From Winogradskyella arenosi (lineage in GTDB: Bacteria; Bacteroidota; Bacteroidia; Flavobacteriales; Flavobacteriaceae), in NCBI RefSeq assembly GCF_003337305.1, contig NZ_QPJO01000001.1, positions 186,001 to 250,000 on the forward strand: DNA of 64,000 bases. Direction: 5' to 3'. The notes beneath the pieces are model-generated. The model did not search any database. It saw nothing but the letters and a program-made list of their open reading frames with translations, and was not told where the DNA came from. A program made the position numbers and the translations under genes. Of the stretch, positions 26,312-38,123 are shown piece after piece. Each line of letters begins with the position of its first letter. Position 1 is the first letter of the stretch.

Positions 26312-27163
26312 TTAATTTAAAGCGATATTATCTATTAATCTAATATCACCTGCATATACAGCGATAAAGGCTCTATACGTATTTTCTAATGATTTTTTTT
26401 CAACTGGCTTTAAGGTTGTTGTATCTGCAATTACAAAATACTCTAGTTTTAAGAGTGTATGATTTTTAAATTGCAGGTTAACCCATTCCGTTACTAATTC
26501 TGCACGTTCTGTGCCAAACTTTAATTTGGCAGTCTTAATTGTTTCATAAATAAAAGGTGCAGCAGCCCTATGCGCTTCGGTTAAGCGTGCATTTCTAGAG
26601 CTCATAGCCAAGCCATCTTCTTCTCTATGAATAGGACATCCAATAACCTCTACAGGTAGCTTATGAAGGGCTACCATTTTCTTTACGATCTGTAATTGCT
26701 GAAAATCTTTTTCTCCAAAATAAGCTCTTCGTGGTTCTACAATTTCAAACAAACGCTTTACAATCGTTCCGACCCCATCAAAGTGACCAGCCCTAAAGGC
26801 GCCCTCCATCTCATGCTCTAAACCGCCAAAATTAAAAGGTTCTGAAACCACATCATCACCGTATACATCGGTTTCAGACGGTGTATACACTACAATCCTT
26901 TCAGGGTCTACTGTTTGTAATAATTCAATATCTGTAGCCACACTCCTTGGATATTTCTCAAGGTCTTCGGGGTTATCAAATTGGGTAGGATTTACAAAGA
27001 TACTCACCACGACCACCTCATTTTCACTCAATCCCTTCTCTACTAAAGACACATGCCCCGCATGCAAGGCGCCCATAGTTGGCACAAAGCCAATACGACA
27101 TTCTTTAGCTCTTAATGCATCTAAATGATGCGACAAATCTGTTTTATTTAAAAATCGTTTCAC
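26312..27163 (-). CDS. panC: Pantothenate synthetase
   Basis: The 283-residue enzyme joins pantoate and beta-alanine with ATP. The HIGH-type nucleotide motif is in [15 protein letters not shown], and [32 protein letters not shown] and [12 protein letters not shown] are the other family blocks. Length and start are normal. It is divergent from the GT5-type gene at 27273, an order common in Flavobacteriaceae, and the roughly 110-bp gap holds promoters for both. Confidence 0.96.
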   Translation of the reverse strand: MKRFLNKTDLSHHLDALRAKECRIGFVPTMGALHAGHVSLVEKGLSENEVVVVSIFVNPTQFDNPEDLEKYPRSVATDIELLQTVDPERIVVYTPSETDVYGDDVVSEPFNFGGLEHEMEGAFRAGHFDGVGTIVKRLFEIVEPRRAYFGEKDFQQLQIVKKMVALHKLPVEVIGCPIHREEDGLAMSSRNARLTEAHRAAAPFIYETIKTAKLKFGTERAELVTEWVNLQFKNHTLLKLEYFVIADTTTLKPVEKKSLENTYRAFIAVYAGDIRLIDNIALN

Positions 27164-27227
27164 GGTGGTAACAAAAAATTAACGCGTGCAAACATAATAT
27201 AATACTAGCAATCTGCCCAAATTTTTG

Positions 27228-27235
27228 TAATTTTG
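27228..27235 (+). promoter_or_regulatory. -7 element of the GT5-type gene
   Basis: TAATTTTG at 27228-27235 matches TAnnTTTG. It places the transcription start near 27240, after an in-frame ATG at 27237-27239, which therefore cannot be the translation start; the ATG at 27273 is used instead. Confidence 0.65.
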
Positions 27236-27272
27236 CATGTTTTTTACTATTAATTCCAAAAGCAGCAGATTT

Positions 27273-28085
27273 ATGAAAGATAAACGAATATTATATGTGT
27301 CCTCGGAAGTTGTTCCATATTTACCAGAAACAGAAATTTCTTCAATGTCATTTGAAGCACCTCGGATGGTAAACAAACAAGGAGGTCAGATAAGAATATT
27401 TATGCCTCGCTTTGGTAATATTAATGAAAGAAGACACCAATTGCACGAGGTGATTAGACTTTCAGGAATTAACTTGGTCATCAATGATCTTGATATGCCT
27501 TTAATTATTAAAGTGGCATCAATTCCTAAAGAAAGAATTCAAGTGTACTTTATCGATAACGAAGATTATTTCAAGAGAAAAGCCACTTTAACCGATGAAA
27601 ATGGAAAACTATTTTCTGATAATGACGAACGTGCTATCTTCTTTGCCAAAGGCGTTATTGAAACGGTAAAAAAATTAAACTGGGCTCCAGACATCATTCA
27701 CGTTAACGGATGGTTAGCCTCTTTACTTCCTTTATACTTAAAAGAGTTTTATAAAACCGAACCTTTATTTACAGAAAGTAAAATTGTGACCTCGGTATAC
27801 AATCAAAACTTCGAAGGAACGTTAGATAAAGACATGATCTCTAAAGTTAATTTTGACGGACTTCCAGCAGAAGCTACAGATCTTTTAAAAGAACCAGATT
27901 ATGTTAATTTAATGAAAGTAGCGATTAATAACTCTGATGCTATTATTAGAGGTTCGGAAGAACTTCCTGAAGCTTTAGATACTTATTTAAATGATTTAGA
28001 TAAACCTGTATTAGCTTATTCTCCTATTGATGAATTTGCAGATCCTTATACAGAGTTTTACAATAACACTGTTTTAAACGGTTAA
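27273..28085 (+). CDS. Glycogen/starch synthase-like protein, GT5 N-terminal domain only
   Basis: The 270-residue protein starts MKDKRILYVSSEVVPYLPET, the GT5 glycogen synthase N-terminal signature, and continues with NKQGGQIRIFMPRFGNINER and DIIHVNGWLASLLPLYLKEF. Full glycogen synthases are about 470-500 residues and have a second Rossmann domain with the nucleotide-sugar site; that half is missing here. The frame ends cleanly and is followed 8 bp later by the next gene, so this is not a recent truncation. Either it has lost glycosyl transfer or it acts with a partner. It probably forms an operon with the DUF4270 lipoprotein and glmS. Confidence 0.8.
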   Translation: MKDKRILYVSSEVVPYLPETEISSMSFEAPRMVNKQGGQIRIFMPRFGNINERRHQLHEVIRLSGINLVINDLDMPLIIKVASIPKERIQVYFIDNEDYFKRKATLTDENGKLFSDNDERAIFFAKGVIETVKKLNWAPDIIHVNGWLASLLPLYLKEFYKTEPLFTESKIVTSVYNQNFEGTLDKDMISKVNFDGLPAEATDLLKEPDYVNLMKVAINNSDAIIRGSEELPEALDTYLNDLDKPVLAYSPIDEFADPYTEFYNNTVLNG

Positions 28086-28093
28086 TACGATTT

Positions 28094-29815
28094 ATGAAAA
28101 ACAACAAATTTGCTTTACAAATTTTATCCGTTGGTTTAATTTTCCTCAGTTTTATAGCTTGCGATAGTGATTACGCGACCTTGGATTCTGATGTGCTCAA
28201 CAGCGATATTGCAACAAATTTTGATATTGATTCATCCCATTACGACATCATCACATATACAAAGGCCTTAAATCCTGTACAAACCAACCAATTAGGGCTA
28301 AGCACCCTTGGGGTTTATGATGATGCTTACGGAAGAGTAACCTCTAGTTTTGTAACTCAACTCACACCTTCAACCTATGATCCAAGTTTTGGAGACGAGG
28401 TAGAAATTGATTCTGTTGTTGTAACCCTTCCTTTTTACAGTACTGCTACTGATTTTGATGATGATGGCAACCTTACATACACTTTAGATTCTGTAATTTC
28501 TGACGGAGATACTTATAAAGACATCAAATTAAGAATCTTTGAAAACAACTATTTTATCAGAAATTTTGATCCTAGTGCCAGTTTTAGTGAAGGCCAAGCG
28601 TATTACTCTGATAAATCAGCTTCTCCTACAGAACCGATTTCTACAACGGTATTAGAAGGTGAAGAACTTACGTTTCTTGCTGCACCACAAACCTCTCATA
28701 CCTCACTAGGAAATACCATTTCTATTAGTGAAGACGTTTTTATTTTAGAATCTGAGAATCCAGATGCGGATGAAGATGATACCGAAACAACCCTTACCGA
28801 GCGTGTTGCTCCAGCTATCAGAGTTAAGTTAGACCCAACGTTTTGGAAAAACAAAATCATTGACAAAGAAGGTGATGCCGTTTTAAGTAACCAAAATAAT
28901 TTTTACAACTACTTTAGAGGACTTTATTTTAAAGCTGAAGCTTATAACGATGATGGCAGCTACATCTTCTTAAACACCGGAAGCGCCAACAACGCCAATG
29001 TTACCATTTACTATTCAAAATTAACAGCCTCTACGGTTGATGATGATGAATTAAGAGACACCGGAACTTACGTCTTAACTTTTGGAACCAATAAAATCAA
29101 CTTCCTTGAAACCGATTATAGTCTTCCCTTAAATGACGGAAATGCAGAAACCGGAGATTCTAAAATCTATTTAAAAGGTGGTGAAGGTGCCATTGCAGGT
29201 ATAAAATTATTTCAAGGGATAGATGAAGAAACTGGACTTAGCAATTTTGAAAGTTTCAGAAACGAGTACGTTAATCTTGAAAACAACGAATTTGTTAGCT
29301 CTAAACGTTTAGTCAATGAAGCCAATTTAGTGTTTTATGTCGATAGAGATGAGTTAGCTATGTTAGGTGCAGATCCTGAAAACGAACCTAACCGCTTATA
29401 CCTATATGATGTTGATAATAAAGCGCCTTTAATTGATTACTATTTAGACGTAACCAATAGTGCTCTACCTTCCTTTTCTAAAACCAATCATCTTGGCGCT
29501 TTAGAACGTGTAGATGATGAAATTGATGGTGAAGGTGTAAAATATAAATTTAAAATTACAGAGCATATCAATAACTTATTATTGAGAGACTCTACAAATG
29601 TTGAATTAGGTTTAGCCGTTTCTTTAAATGTAAATATCGAAGACCCTAGCGTTAGTTTTACTCAAAATAAAGAGCAAAATGATGAAGGATTAGATTTAAC
29701 GGTTCCTGTAAGCTCTATTCTTTCACCTAGAGGCACAATTTTACATGGGAATACCACTCCAGAAGAGAGCAAACGTGTATATTTAGAAATCTATTACACA
29801 GAACCTAATAATTAA
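28094..29815 (+). CDS. DUF4270-family lipoprotein
   Basis: The 573-residue precursor has a lipoprotein signal with C23 in LSFIACDSD. The mature part is rich in Asp, Asn and Ser and fits the DUF4270 family: it contains PSFGDEVEIDSVVVTLPF near the N-terminus and an acid-rich DADEDDTETTLTER insert at about 225-240. No enzyme motif is visible. The protein probably sits on the outer membrane. It lies 8 bp after the GT5-type gene and 12 bp before glmS. This three-gene order recurs in Flavobacteriaceae, which suggests a link to amino-sugar or envelope metabolism, but the function is unknown. Confidence 0.82.
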   Translation: MKNNKFALQILSVGLIFLSFIACDSDYATLDSDVLNSDIATNFDIDSSHYDIITYTKALNPVQTNQLGLSTLGVYDDAYGRVTSSFVTQLTPSTYDPSFGDEVEIDSVVVTLPFYSTATDFDDDGNLTYTLDSVISDGDTYKDIKLRIFENNYFIRNFDPSASFSEGQAYYSDKSASPTEPISTTVLEGEELTFLAAPQTSHTSLGNTISISEDVFILESENPDADEDDTETTLTERVAPAIRVKLDPTFWKNKIIDKEGDAVLSNQNNFYNYFRGLYFKAEAYNDDGSYIFLNTGSANNANVTIYYSKLTASTVDDDELRDTGTYVLTFGTNKINFLETDYSLPLNDGNAETGDSKIYLKGGEGAIAGIKLFQGIDEETGLSNFESFRNEYVNLENNEFVSSKRLVNEANLVFYVDRDELAMLGADPENEPNRLYLYDVDNKAPLIDYYLDVTNSALPSFSKTNHLGALERVDDEIDGEGVKYKFKITEHINNLLLRDSTNVELGLAVSLNVNIEDPSVSFTQNKEQNDEGLDLTVPVSSILSPRGTILHGNTTPEESKRVYLEIYYTEPNN

Positions 29816-29827
29816 AAGCGACTATTT

Positions 29828-31675
29828 ATGTGTGGAATCGTTGGATATATAGGGCACCAAGAGGCCTATCCTATTATAATTAAAGGTCTACAAAGACTAG
29901 AATACCGTGGTTATGATAGTGCAGGTATTGCATTATATGATGGCAATAATATAAAACTTTCTAAGACGAAAGGAAAAGTTTCTGATCTTAAAACTAAAAT
30001 TGAGAATGAAATTGCTACCGATGGAACTTTAGGAATTGGACATACCCGCTGGGCAACCCATGGCGTTCCTAATGATGTCAATTCACATCCTCATTATTCT
30101 AACTCTGGCGATCTCGTAATTATCCATAACGGTATCATAGAAAATTACGATGCCTTAAAGAAAGAGTTAATTAAGCGTGGGTACACTTTTCAATCCGATA
30201 CAGACACTGAAGTTTTAGTCAACCTTATTGAAGACGTTAAGAAAAGTGAAAACCTTAAACTAGGAAAAGCAGTACAAATTGCACTAAACCAAGTTGTAGG
30301 GGCATACGCTATTGCCGTGTTTGATAAAAATAAACCGAATGAAATTGTCGTTGCCAAACTAGGAAGTCCTTTAGCAATAGGCATTGGTGATGATGAATTT
30401 TTTATTGCTAGTGATGCTTCGCCATTTATAGAGTACACTAAAAATGCTGTTTACCTTGAAGATGAAGAAATGGCAATTATTAGACGAGGTCGAAAAATTA
30501 AAGTCCGCAAAATTACAAGCGACACCATTATCGACCCTTACGTTCAAGAACTTCAACTTAACTTAGAGCAAATTGAAAAAGGGGGTTACGACCACTTTAT
30601 GCTTAAGGAAATATACGAACAACCTAGTGCTATTTTAGACACCTTTAGAGGTCGACTTCTAAGTAATGAAGCCATTATAAAAATGGTGGGTGTTGAAGAT
30701 AATATGAAGAAATTCTTAGCTGCCGACCGTATTATTATTGTCGCTTGCGGAACGTCTTGGCACGCCGGATTAGTTGCTGAATATATTTTTGAAGATTTAG
30801 CACGAATCCCTGTTGAGGTGGAATACGCTTCAGAATTTAGATATAGAAACCCTGTTATTACTGAAAAAGATGTGGTCATCGCCATTTCACAATCGGGAGA
30901 AACAGCAGATACCTTAGCAGCTATCAAACTAGCCAAGTCTAAAGGCGCTTTTGTATTTGGGGTTTGTAATGTGGTAGGCTCTACCATTGCTAGAGAAACT
31001 CATGCCGGAGCTTATACCCACGCCGGACCAGAAATTGGAGTAGCGTCAACTAAAGCGTTCACCACACAAATTACGGTATTAACCTTAATGGCTTTACGTT
31101 TAGCTAGAGCTAAAGGAACCATGTCAAGTTCAGAATTTAGACACCACCTTATTGAATTAGAAACGATTCCTAATAAAGTGGAAGAAGCTTTAAAATCTGA
31201 CGCCTACGTTAAAACAGTGTCTGACATTTATAAAGATTCAAAAAATTTCCTATACTTGGGTAGAGGGTTTAATTTCCCGGTAGCTTTAGAAGGGGCCTTA
31301 AAATTAAAAGAGATTTCGTACATCCACGCTGAAGGTTATCCGGCTGCAGAAATGAAGCACGGACCAATTGCTTTAATTGATGAACAAATGCCTGTAGTGG
31401 TTATAGCGACCAAAAAAGGACACTACGAAAAAGTGGTGAGTAACATTCAAGAAATTAAATCTCGAAAAGGTAAAATTATCGGTATTGTTACTAAAGGAGA
31501 TACTAGCGTTAAAGAATTGGCCGATCATGTTATTGAGGTTCCAGAGACCTTAGAATGCTTATCGCCATTATTAACCACCATTCCTTTACAGTTGTTATCC
31601 TACCATATTGCGGTAATGCTTAATAAAAATGTAGATCAACCACGTAATTTAGCCAAATCGGTAACCGTGGAATAA
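29828..31675 (+). CDS. glmS: Glutamine-fructose-6-phosphate aminotransferase (isomerizing)
   Basis: The 615-residue enzyme makes glucosamine 6-phosphate for peptidoglycan and LPS. The N-terminal amidotransferase begins MCGIVGYIGHQEA with nucleophile Cys2, and LQRLEYRGYDSAG, GHTRWATHG and HNGIIENY follow. Two SIS domains carry ACGTSWHAGLVAEY, ISQSGETADTL, GVASTKAFT and the C-terminal QPRNLAKSVTVE. The length is normal. There is no sign of a glmS ribozyme in the 12-bp gap upstream. A terminator follows. Confidence 0.97.
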   Translation: MCGIVGYIGHQEAYPIIIKGLQRLEYRGYDSAGIALYDGNNIKLSKTKGKVSDLKTKIENEIATDGTLGIGHTRWATHGVPNDVNSHPHYSNSGDLVIIHNGIIENYDALKKELIKRGYTFQSDTDTEVLVNLIEDVKKSENLKLGKAVQIALNQVVGAYAIAVFDKNKPNEIVVAKLGSPLAIGIGDDEFFIASDASPFIEYTKNAVYLEDEEMAIIRRGRKIKVRKITSDTIIDPYVQELQLNLEQIEKGGYDHFMLKEIYEQPSAILDTFRGRLLSNEAIIKMVGVEDNMKKFLAADRIIIVACGTSWHAGLVAEYIFEDLARIPVEVEYASEFRYRNPVITEKDVVIAISQSGETADTLAAIKLAKSKGAFVFGVCNVVGSTIARETHAGAYTHAGPEIGVASTKAFTTQITVLTLMALRLARAKGTMSSSEFRHHLIELETIPNKVEEALKSDAYVKTVSDIYKDSKNFLYLGRGFNFPVALEGALKLKEISYIHAEGYPAAEMKHGPIALIDEQMPVVVIATKKGHYEKVVSNIQEIKSRKGKIIGIVTKGDTSVKELADHVIEVPETLECLSPLLTTIPLQLLSYHIAVMLNKNVDQPRNLAKSVTVE

Positions 31676-31705
31676 ACACAGCTTACATTTTTATAAAATA
31701 ATATC

Positions 31706-31743
31706 AAGACCTAAACTTTGAGACCTCTCTTTGTTTAGGTCTT
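31706..31743 (+). terminator. Terminator after glmS
   Basis: AAGACCTAAAC at 31706-31716 pairs with GTTTAGGTCTT at 31733-31743 (11 bp, 16-nt loop), followed by T-rich sequence. The AAGACCT arm resembles other hairpins in the window. Confidence 0.8.
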
Positions 31744-31983
31744 TTTTTTACTCAAATCCCAGCCTTTATTTCTTCTCACATCGGGCGTCCTGCCAGACTA
31801 TATTGAGGCTCGAAAATTTTAACATCACAACTTCTACCAAATACGTCCTTTTGCCAAATATTTATTATTTAGTCAATATTTTATCAATATAATGCTATGC
31901 AAGCATAATTTCTAAGAATTTATTTACAAATTATCATATTTTTAACTAAATTGCTATTATAATTAAATAATTAAATCTCTAAC
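31744..31983. promoter_or_regulatory. Leader region of the TonB receptor gene with small repeats
   Basis: This AT-rich 240-bp gap contains TCAATAT at 31873-31879 and again at 31884-31890 (one helical turn apart), then the palindrome TATGC-AA-GCATA at 31896-31907. No full -7 consensus was found; a TATTTTTA-like run is the best candidate. The repeats could bind a regulator of the receptor gene. No coding frame is apparent. Confidence 0.35.
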
Positions 31984-34716
31984 ATGAAGACAATCTTACA
32001 GCTTTTTACTTTGCTTTTTTGTGTGGCCTCCTTTGCGCAAACCACCATTAAAGGTAAAATCTCAGACCATACAGGATTACCGTTACCAGGAGCAAATATT
32101 GTAATCGTTGGCACGAGTACCGGTACTGTATCAGATTTTGATGGTTATTACACCTTAACCACAAGTCAATCGCCACCATTTTCAGTTCGTATTACCTATA
32201 CCGGATTTGAAAATCAGATCATTGAAATCACTGAAAATAACATAACCCTCAATGTTACCCTTGAAGAGGGTAATGAATTGGATGAAGTAGTGATCTCAGC
32301 CTCAAGAACCCCAGAGCGTATTTTTGAATCTCCAGTGACCGTAGAACGCTTTGGACTTAAAGAAATTAAAAATACAGCTTCTGCCGATTTTTATGGCGGA
32401 TTAGAAACCTTAAAAGGGGTCGATGTAAACACAAGTAGTTTAACCTTTAAATCTGTAAATACAAGAGGATTTGCGACGACTGCAAACACCCGATTTATGC
32501 AATTGGTAGATGGTATGGACAACTCTACTCCCGCATTAAACTTCCCTATAGGAAACCTAGTCGGACTTATAGAAACAGATGTTCATAGTGTTGAATTATT
32601 ACCTGGAGCTTCATCAGCACTCTATGGAGCCAATGCCTTTAATGGAATTCTATTTATGCGAAGTAAAAATCCTTTCGATCATCAAGGCATCAGTGCTTTT
32701 GTAAAAAAAGGAATTACCACCCAAGAAGCGGCTGGAGATAATGAATATACCGACCTCGGAATTAGAATGGCCTACAAATTCAGTGATAAATTTGCGGCTA
32801 AAGTCAACTTCGGATACTTAAATGGTACCGATTGGGCGGCAACCAGCGAAGTCGATAGCGATATGCCGGGTGGTACTAGAGCCACCAACCTCAATTACAA
32901 CGGAATTAATGTCTATGGTGATGAAGTGTCGGCTAATATTAATGACTTAGCAGGAGGCACAGGGATTGTTCCTGATGTTTTTGTTAGTAGAACAGGATAC
33001 AACGAACGTTTTTTAACAGAGCACAAAGCGCAGAGTATTAAAGCGGACTGGGGCTTATACTTACGTCCTATTACCGATAGTAATTTTGAAATTCAATACG
33101 TTGGAAAAGTAGGTACCGGAACCACCATTTACCAAGGTACCAACCGCTATAACATTGATGGATTTTTTCAACAACAGCACAAACTAGAAGTAAAAAACGA
33201 CAATTATTTTTTAAGAGGGTATGTCGTTGCCGATAAAGCCGGAGATTCTTACGATATGGTATTTACCGGAATCAATATTAACCGCGCATGGAAAAGTGAT
33301 GCCGATTGGTTTGGAGACTACATCAACACCTACGTGGCCGCAACTTTAGGTGGGGGTGCAACAGATGCAGAAGCTCATGCTGCTGCAAGAGCCGCGGCAG
33401 AAAACGGACGATACGAACCAGGAAGCCCAGAATTTAAAAATGCCTTTAATCAAATTATTAAAAATCCAGATTTAGCTTCAGGTTCGCAGTTTAGAGATGC
33501 TTCTAAATATTACCACGCTGACGGTAACTATAATTTTAGTCACCTTACGGATATCGCCGAAATCCAAGTAGGTGGATCGTTCAGACAGTATAAATTAAAT
33601 TCTTTCGGTTCTATATATACCGATTACGATGGCACTATTGATTACAGTGAATTTGGAATTTACACTCAGGTGCAAAAAGAATTGGAACTTAACGGAGATA
33701 TGAATTTAAAAATCACCGCTTCCGCTCGTTATGATAAATCAGAGTTCTTTGACGGGTTTGTATCACCACGATTATCTTTAGGACTTACCTTAAACGAGAA
33801 CCACAACATTAGAGCCTCAGCACAAACGGGCTTTAGAAATCCCACCACCCAAGATTTATTTATAGGTTTAGATGCGGGTAGAGCGATTTTAGTCGGTTCC
33901 GCCCCAGACAATCTAGATCGGTATTCACGCGACTTTACCGCGAGTAACGGTACGATGTATACCCAAACAGGAGCCGCAGCTTATAACAACTCATACTCAG
34001 CTTCATCCGTTCAGGAATTTGGAGAAACCGGTGATGCCTCCGTATTGAGAGTGGCTAATCCGGATCTGGTATCACCAGAAAAAGTGAGCTCTTTTGAAAT
34101 TGGTTATCGTGGAAAATTTGACCACCTAACGATAGATTTCAGTACCTATTACAACAAATACCAAGACTTTATTTCTTCCGAAGTGGTTATAGCACCACTT
34201 TATGGCTCTGTAAATGATAACTCAGGGATTGCAGCCATTGCCAATAGCGATTTCACCACTTATAGCACTTACACCAATTCTCAAGTCGATGTAAATTCTT
34301 ACGGCGCCTCTTTAGGTTTGTCTACAAAAGTGTTTCAAGATTTTGATTTAGGTGGAAGTTACACTTTTACCAAACAAGATTTTGACCAAGCGGCAAATCC
34401 GAATTTCGAAACTAATTTTAACACCCCAGAGCATAAGTTTAAAGCCCATTTTGGGAATACCGAATTGTTTAAAAACTTCGGTTTTAATATTGCGTATAAA
34501 TTTAGTGATGATTATTTCTGGGAAGCCACCTTTGGAGATGGTATTGTACCAGAATTCCACACAGTCGATGCTCAAATCAACTATAAAATTCCAAGTTTAA
34601 AATCTACCATTAAAATTGGTGGTACAAACATTGGCGGTCAAGAATATTTCACAGTCTTTGGCTCAGGTTACATTGGCTCAATGTACTATGCATCGTGGAC
34701 CATTAATAACTTATAA
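31984..34716 (+). CDS. TonB-dependent outer-membrane receptor with carboxypeptidase-regulatory-like domain
   Basis: The 910-residue precursor has a signal peptide (about 1-19, ending ASFAQ). A beta-sandwich CarboxypepD_reg-like domain spans about 20-105 (TTIKGKISDHTGLPLPGANI), then a TonB box-like EVVISASRTPER, a plug (about 110-230) with VNTRGFATTANTRFMQL and LLPGASSALYGANAFNG, and a 22-strand-type barrel. The length is in the usual range. The substrate cannot be read from the sequence. The next gene is an SGNH-type lipoprotein 10 bp downstream, so the pair probably captures and hydrolyses an ester- or lipid-type nutrient at the surface. Confidence 0.9.
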   Translation: MKTILQLFTLLFCVASFAQTTIKGKISDHTGLPLPGANIVIVGTSTGTVSDFDGYYTLTTSQSPPFSVRITYTGFENQIIEITENNITLNVTLEEGNELDEVVISASRTPERIFESPVTVERFGLKEIKNTASADFYGGLETLKGVDVNTSSLTFKSVNTRGFATTANTRFMQLVDGMDNSTPALNFPIGNLVGLIETDVHSVELLPGASSALYGANAFNGILFMRSKNPFDHQGISAFVKKGITTQEAAGDNEYTDLGIRMAYKFSDKFAAKVNFGYLNGTDWAATSEVDSDMPGGTRATNLNYNGINVYGDEVSANINDLAGGTGIVPDVFVSRTGYNERFLTEHKAQSIKADWGLYLRPITDSNFEIQYVGKVGTGTTIYQGTNRYNIDGFFQQQHKLEVKNDNYFLRGYVVADKAGDSYDMVFTGININRAWKSDADWFGDYINTYVAATLGGGATDAEAHAAARAAAENGRYEPGSPEFKNAFNQIIKNPDLASGSQFRDASKYYHADGNYNFSHLTDIAEIQVGGSFRQYKLNSFGSIYTDYDGTIDYSEFGIYTQVQKELELNGDMNLKITASARYDKSEFFDGFVSPRLSLGLTLNENHNIRASAQTGFRNPTTQDLFIGLDAGRAILVGSAPDNLDRYSRDFTASNGTMYTQTGAAAYNNSYSASSVQEFGETGDASVLRVANPDLVSPEKVSSFEIGYRGKFDHLTIDFSTYYNKYQDFISSEVVIAPLYGSVNDNSGIAAIANSDFTTYSTYTNSQVDVNSYGASLGLSTKVFQDFDLGGSYTFTKQDFDQAANPNFETNFNTPEHKFKAHFGNTELFKNFGFNIAYKFSDDYFWEATFGDGIVPEFHTVDAQINYKIPSLKSTIKIGGTNIGGQEYFTVFGSGYIGSMYYASWTINNL

Positions 34717-34726
34717 AAAACATAGC

Positions 34727-36346
34727 ATGAAAAATATTAGATACATATTACTATCGGCTATTTTCATTGGGTTTACAGCCTGTAATAGCGAAGAAGATTT
34801 TGAAGATCTTTTAGACAACCCTACCATTCCTGTAGAATTACCAACACTCACGCCGGGCACCGTAGATTTCTCTACGTATATTGCTGTAGGCGCTTCCTTT
34901 ACTGGTGGGTTTACAGATAATGCCCTATTTATAGCCGGACAGCAAAACTCGTTTCCAAATCTGCTATCAGAAAAATTCGCATTAGTGGGCGGAGGCAGCT
35001 TTACCCAACCATTAATGAATGATAATATCGGCGGATTTGTTTTAGGATCTACCGTTATATTATCACCAAGATTATATTTTGATGGAAGTGGCCCTGCAGA
35101 ACTACCGGCCACTCCAACCACAGAAATTACAGATATTTTATCGGGTCCATTTAATAACTACGGCATTACTGGAGCTAAAAGCTTTCACCTTGGGGTTCCG
35201 GGTTATGGGACATTAAATCCTTATTTCGGGAGAATGGCCTCAACACCAGCAGCGACGATAATTGGTGATGCAGCAGCTCAAAACCCAACCTTTTTCACCT
35301 TATCAGAAATTGGAGGTAACGATGTACTCGCCTATGCACTTTCAGGAGGAACTGGCGTAGACCAGACCGGAAATTTAGATGCCACAAGTTATGCCAATAA
35401 CGATCTTACAGATCCCAATGTTTTTGCAGCGTCATTTAGTGCTAGCGTAGATGCCTTAACAGCTAATGGTGCTAAAGGTGTGGTGGCCAACCTGCCGTAC
35501 ATCACGTCTTTGGCCCATTTTACAACCGTACCACATAATCCTTTAGATCCTAGCAATCCTGCCTTTGGCCCGCAAATTCCTCTTTTGAATTCAATCTTTG
35601 GAGCGCTAAACCCTATTTTTAATGCAGTAGATCCTGATCGTGCCATTGTATTTTCAGAAACGGAAGCCAGTGCGGTGGTGATTAAAGATGAAAACTTAAC
35701 CGATATTTCTACTATTATTATTGAAGCCTTAAGCGCCAGTCCTACATTCCCAGCCTTTATCGCGCAATTTGGTTTACCCCCACAAGCCGCTCCTTTAGTT
35801 GCTAATCTTTTGGGCAACACTTATGGACAAACAAGACAAGCTACCGAAGCCGATTTATTAGTCTTACCAAGTAGTTCTCTAATTGGTACCATTAATGAAG
35901 ACTATGCTGCTGCTTTAGAACTGCAAGGATTGTCAGCAACCTTAGCAGCTCAGTTTGCTGCTGAAGGCATCACCTTACCCTTAGAAGATAAGTGGGTACT
36001 GATACCAAGTGAACAAACCGCTATTAAGACTGTAACGGATGCTTATAATGTTACTATTGCCAGTATAGCCTCTAATAAAGGTTTAGCTTTTGTAGATTTT
36101 AACGCCATTTTAGCTGAAGCTTCTACAACGGGTTACCCTTCTGGCAATTTTATTTTAACAACCGATTTGGTAACAGGTGGATTAGTTAGTTTAGACGGCG
36201 TGCATTTAACCTCACGTGGCTATGCTGTGATGGCTAATGAAATGTTAAAAGCAATCGATATGACCTATGGTTCAAACTTTGAGGCTTCAGGCAATTTGAT
36301 TGTCCCAGGTAATTATCCAACAAATTTTCCACCGTCATTACAGTAA
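34727..36346 (+). CDS. SGNH/GDSL-type hydrolase lipoprotein
   Basis: The 539-residue protein starts MKNIRYILLSAIFIGFTACN, a lipoprotein signal with C19. The catalytic Ser is probably S57 in YIAVGASFTGG (block I), block III is IGGNDVLAY, and block V is DGVHLTSRGY with the Asp-His pair. The sequence between is long and Ala/Pro-rich. A longer open frame from 34616 overlaps the receptor gene and has no merit. The protein is expected in the outer membrane beside the TonB receptor encoded 10 bp upstream, probably acting on esters or lipids. The function is predicted only from the motifs. Confidence 0.85.
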   Translation: MKNIRYILLSAIFIGFTACNSEEDFEDLLDNPTIPVELPTLTPGTVDFSTYIAVGASFTGGFTDNALFIAGQQNSFPNLLSEKFALVGGGSFTQPLMNDNIGGFVLGSTVILSPRLYFDGSGPAELPATPTTEITDILSGPFNNYGITGAKSFHLGVPGYGTLNPYFGRMASTPAATIIGDAAAQNPTFFTLSEIGGNDVLAYALSGGTGVDQTGNLDATSYANNDLTDPNVFAASFSASVDALTANGAKGVVANLPYITSLAHFTTVPHNPLDPSNPAFGPQIPLLNSIFGALNPIFNAVDPDRAIVFSETEASAVVIKDENLTDISTIIIEALSASPTFPAFIAQFGLPPQAAPLVANLLGNTYGQTRQATEADLLVLPSSSLIGTINEDYAAALELQGLSATLAAQFAAEGITLPLEDKWVLIPSEQTAIKTVTDAYNVTIASIASNKGLAFVDFNAILAEASTTGYPSGNFILTTDLVTGGLVSLDGVHLTSRGYAVMANEMLKAIDMTYGSNFEASGNLIVPGNYPTNFPPSLQ

Positions 36347-36445
36347 AAACCATAGAAATACGACAAAAAAAAGCTTGGTAGTTTTAGGTGATTTCAAGCC
36401 GCAAAAAAGCCATAAATTTTGATGTGGTATTTAAATTAAAACACA

Positions 36446-38047
<1,602 letters not shown>

Positions 38048-38123
38048 TTGGTTAATAGTTTATAGGTGTTGGAAACCACGTTTTTCAGCAACCCTTAACT
38101 AACAACAAACAACTATAAAGAAT

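Noticed and set aside
29816-29827. glmS ribozyme upstream of glmS
   Set aside because: Only 12 bp separate glmS from the gene before it, so there is no space for the ribozyme.
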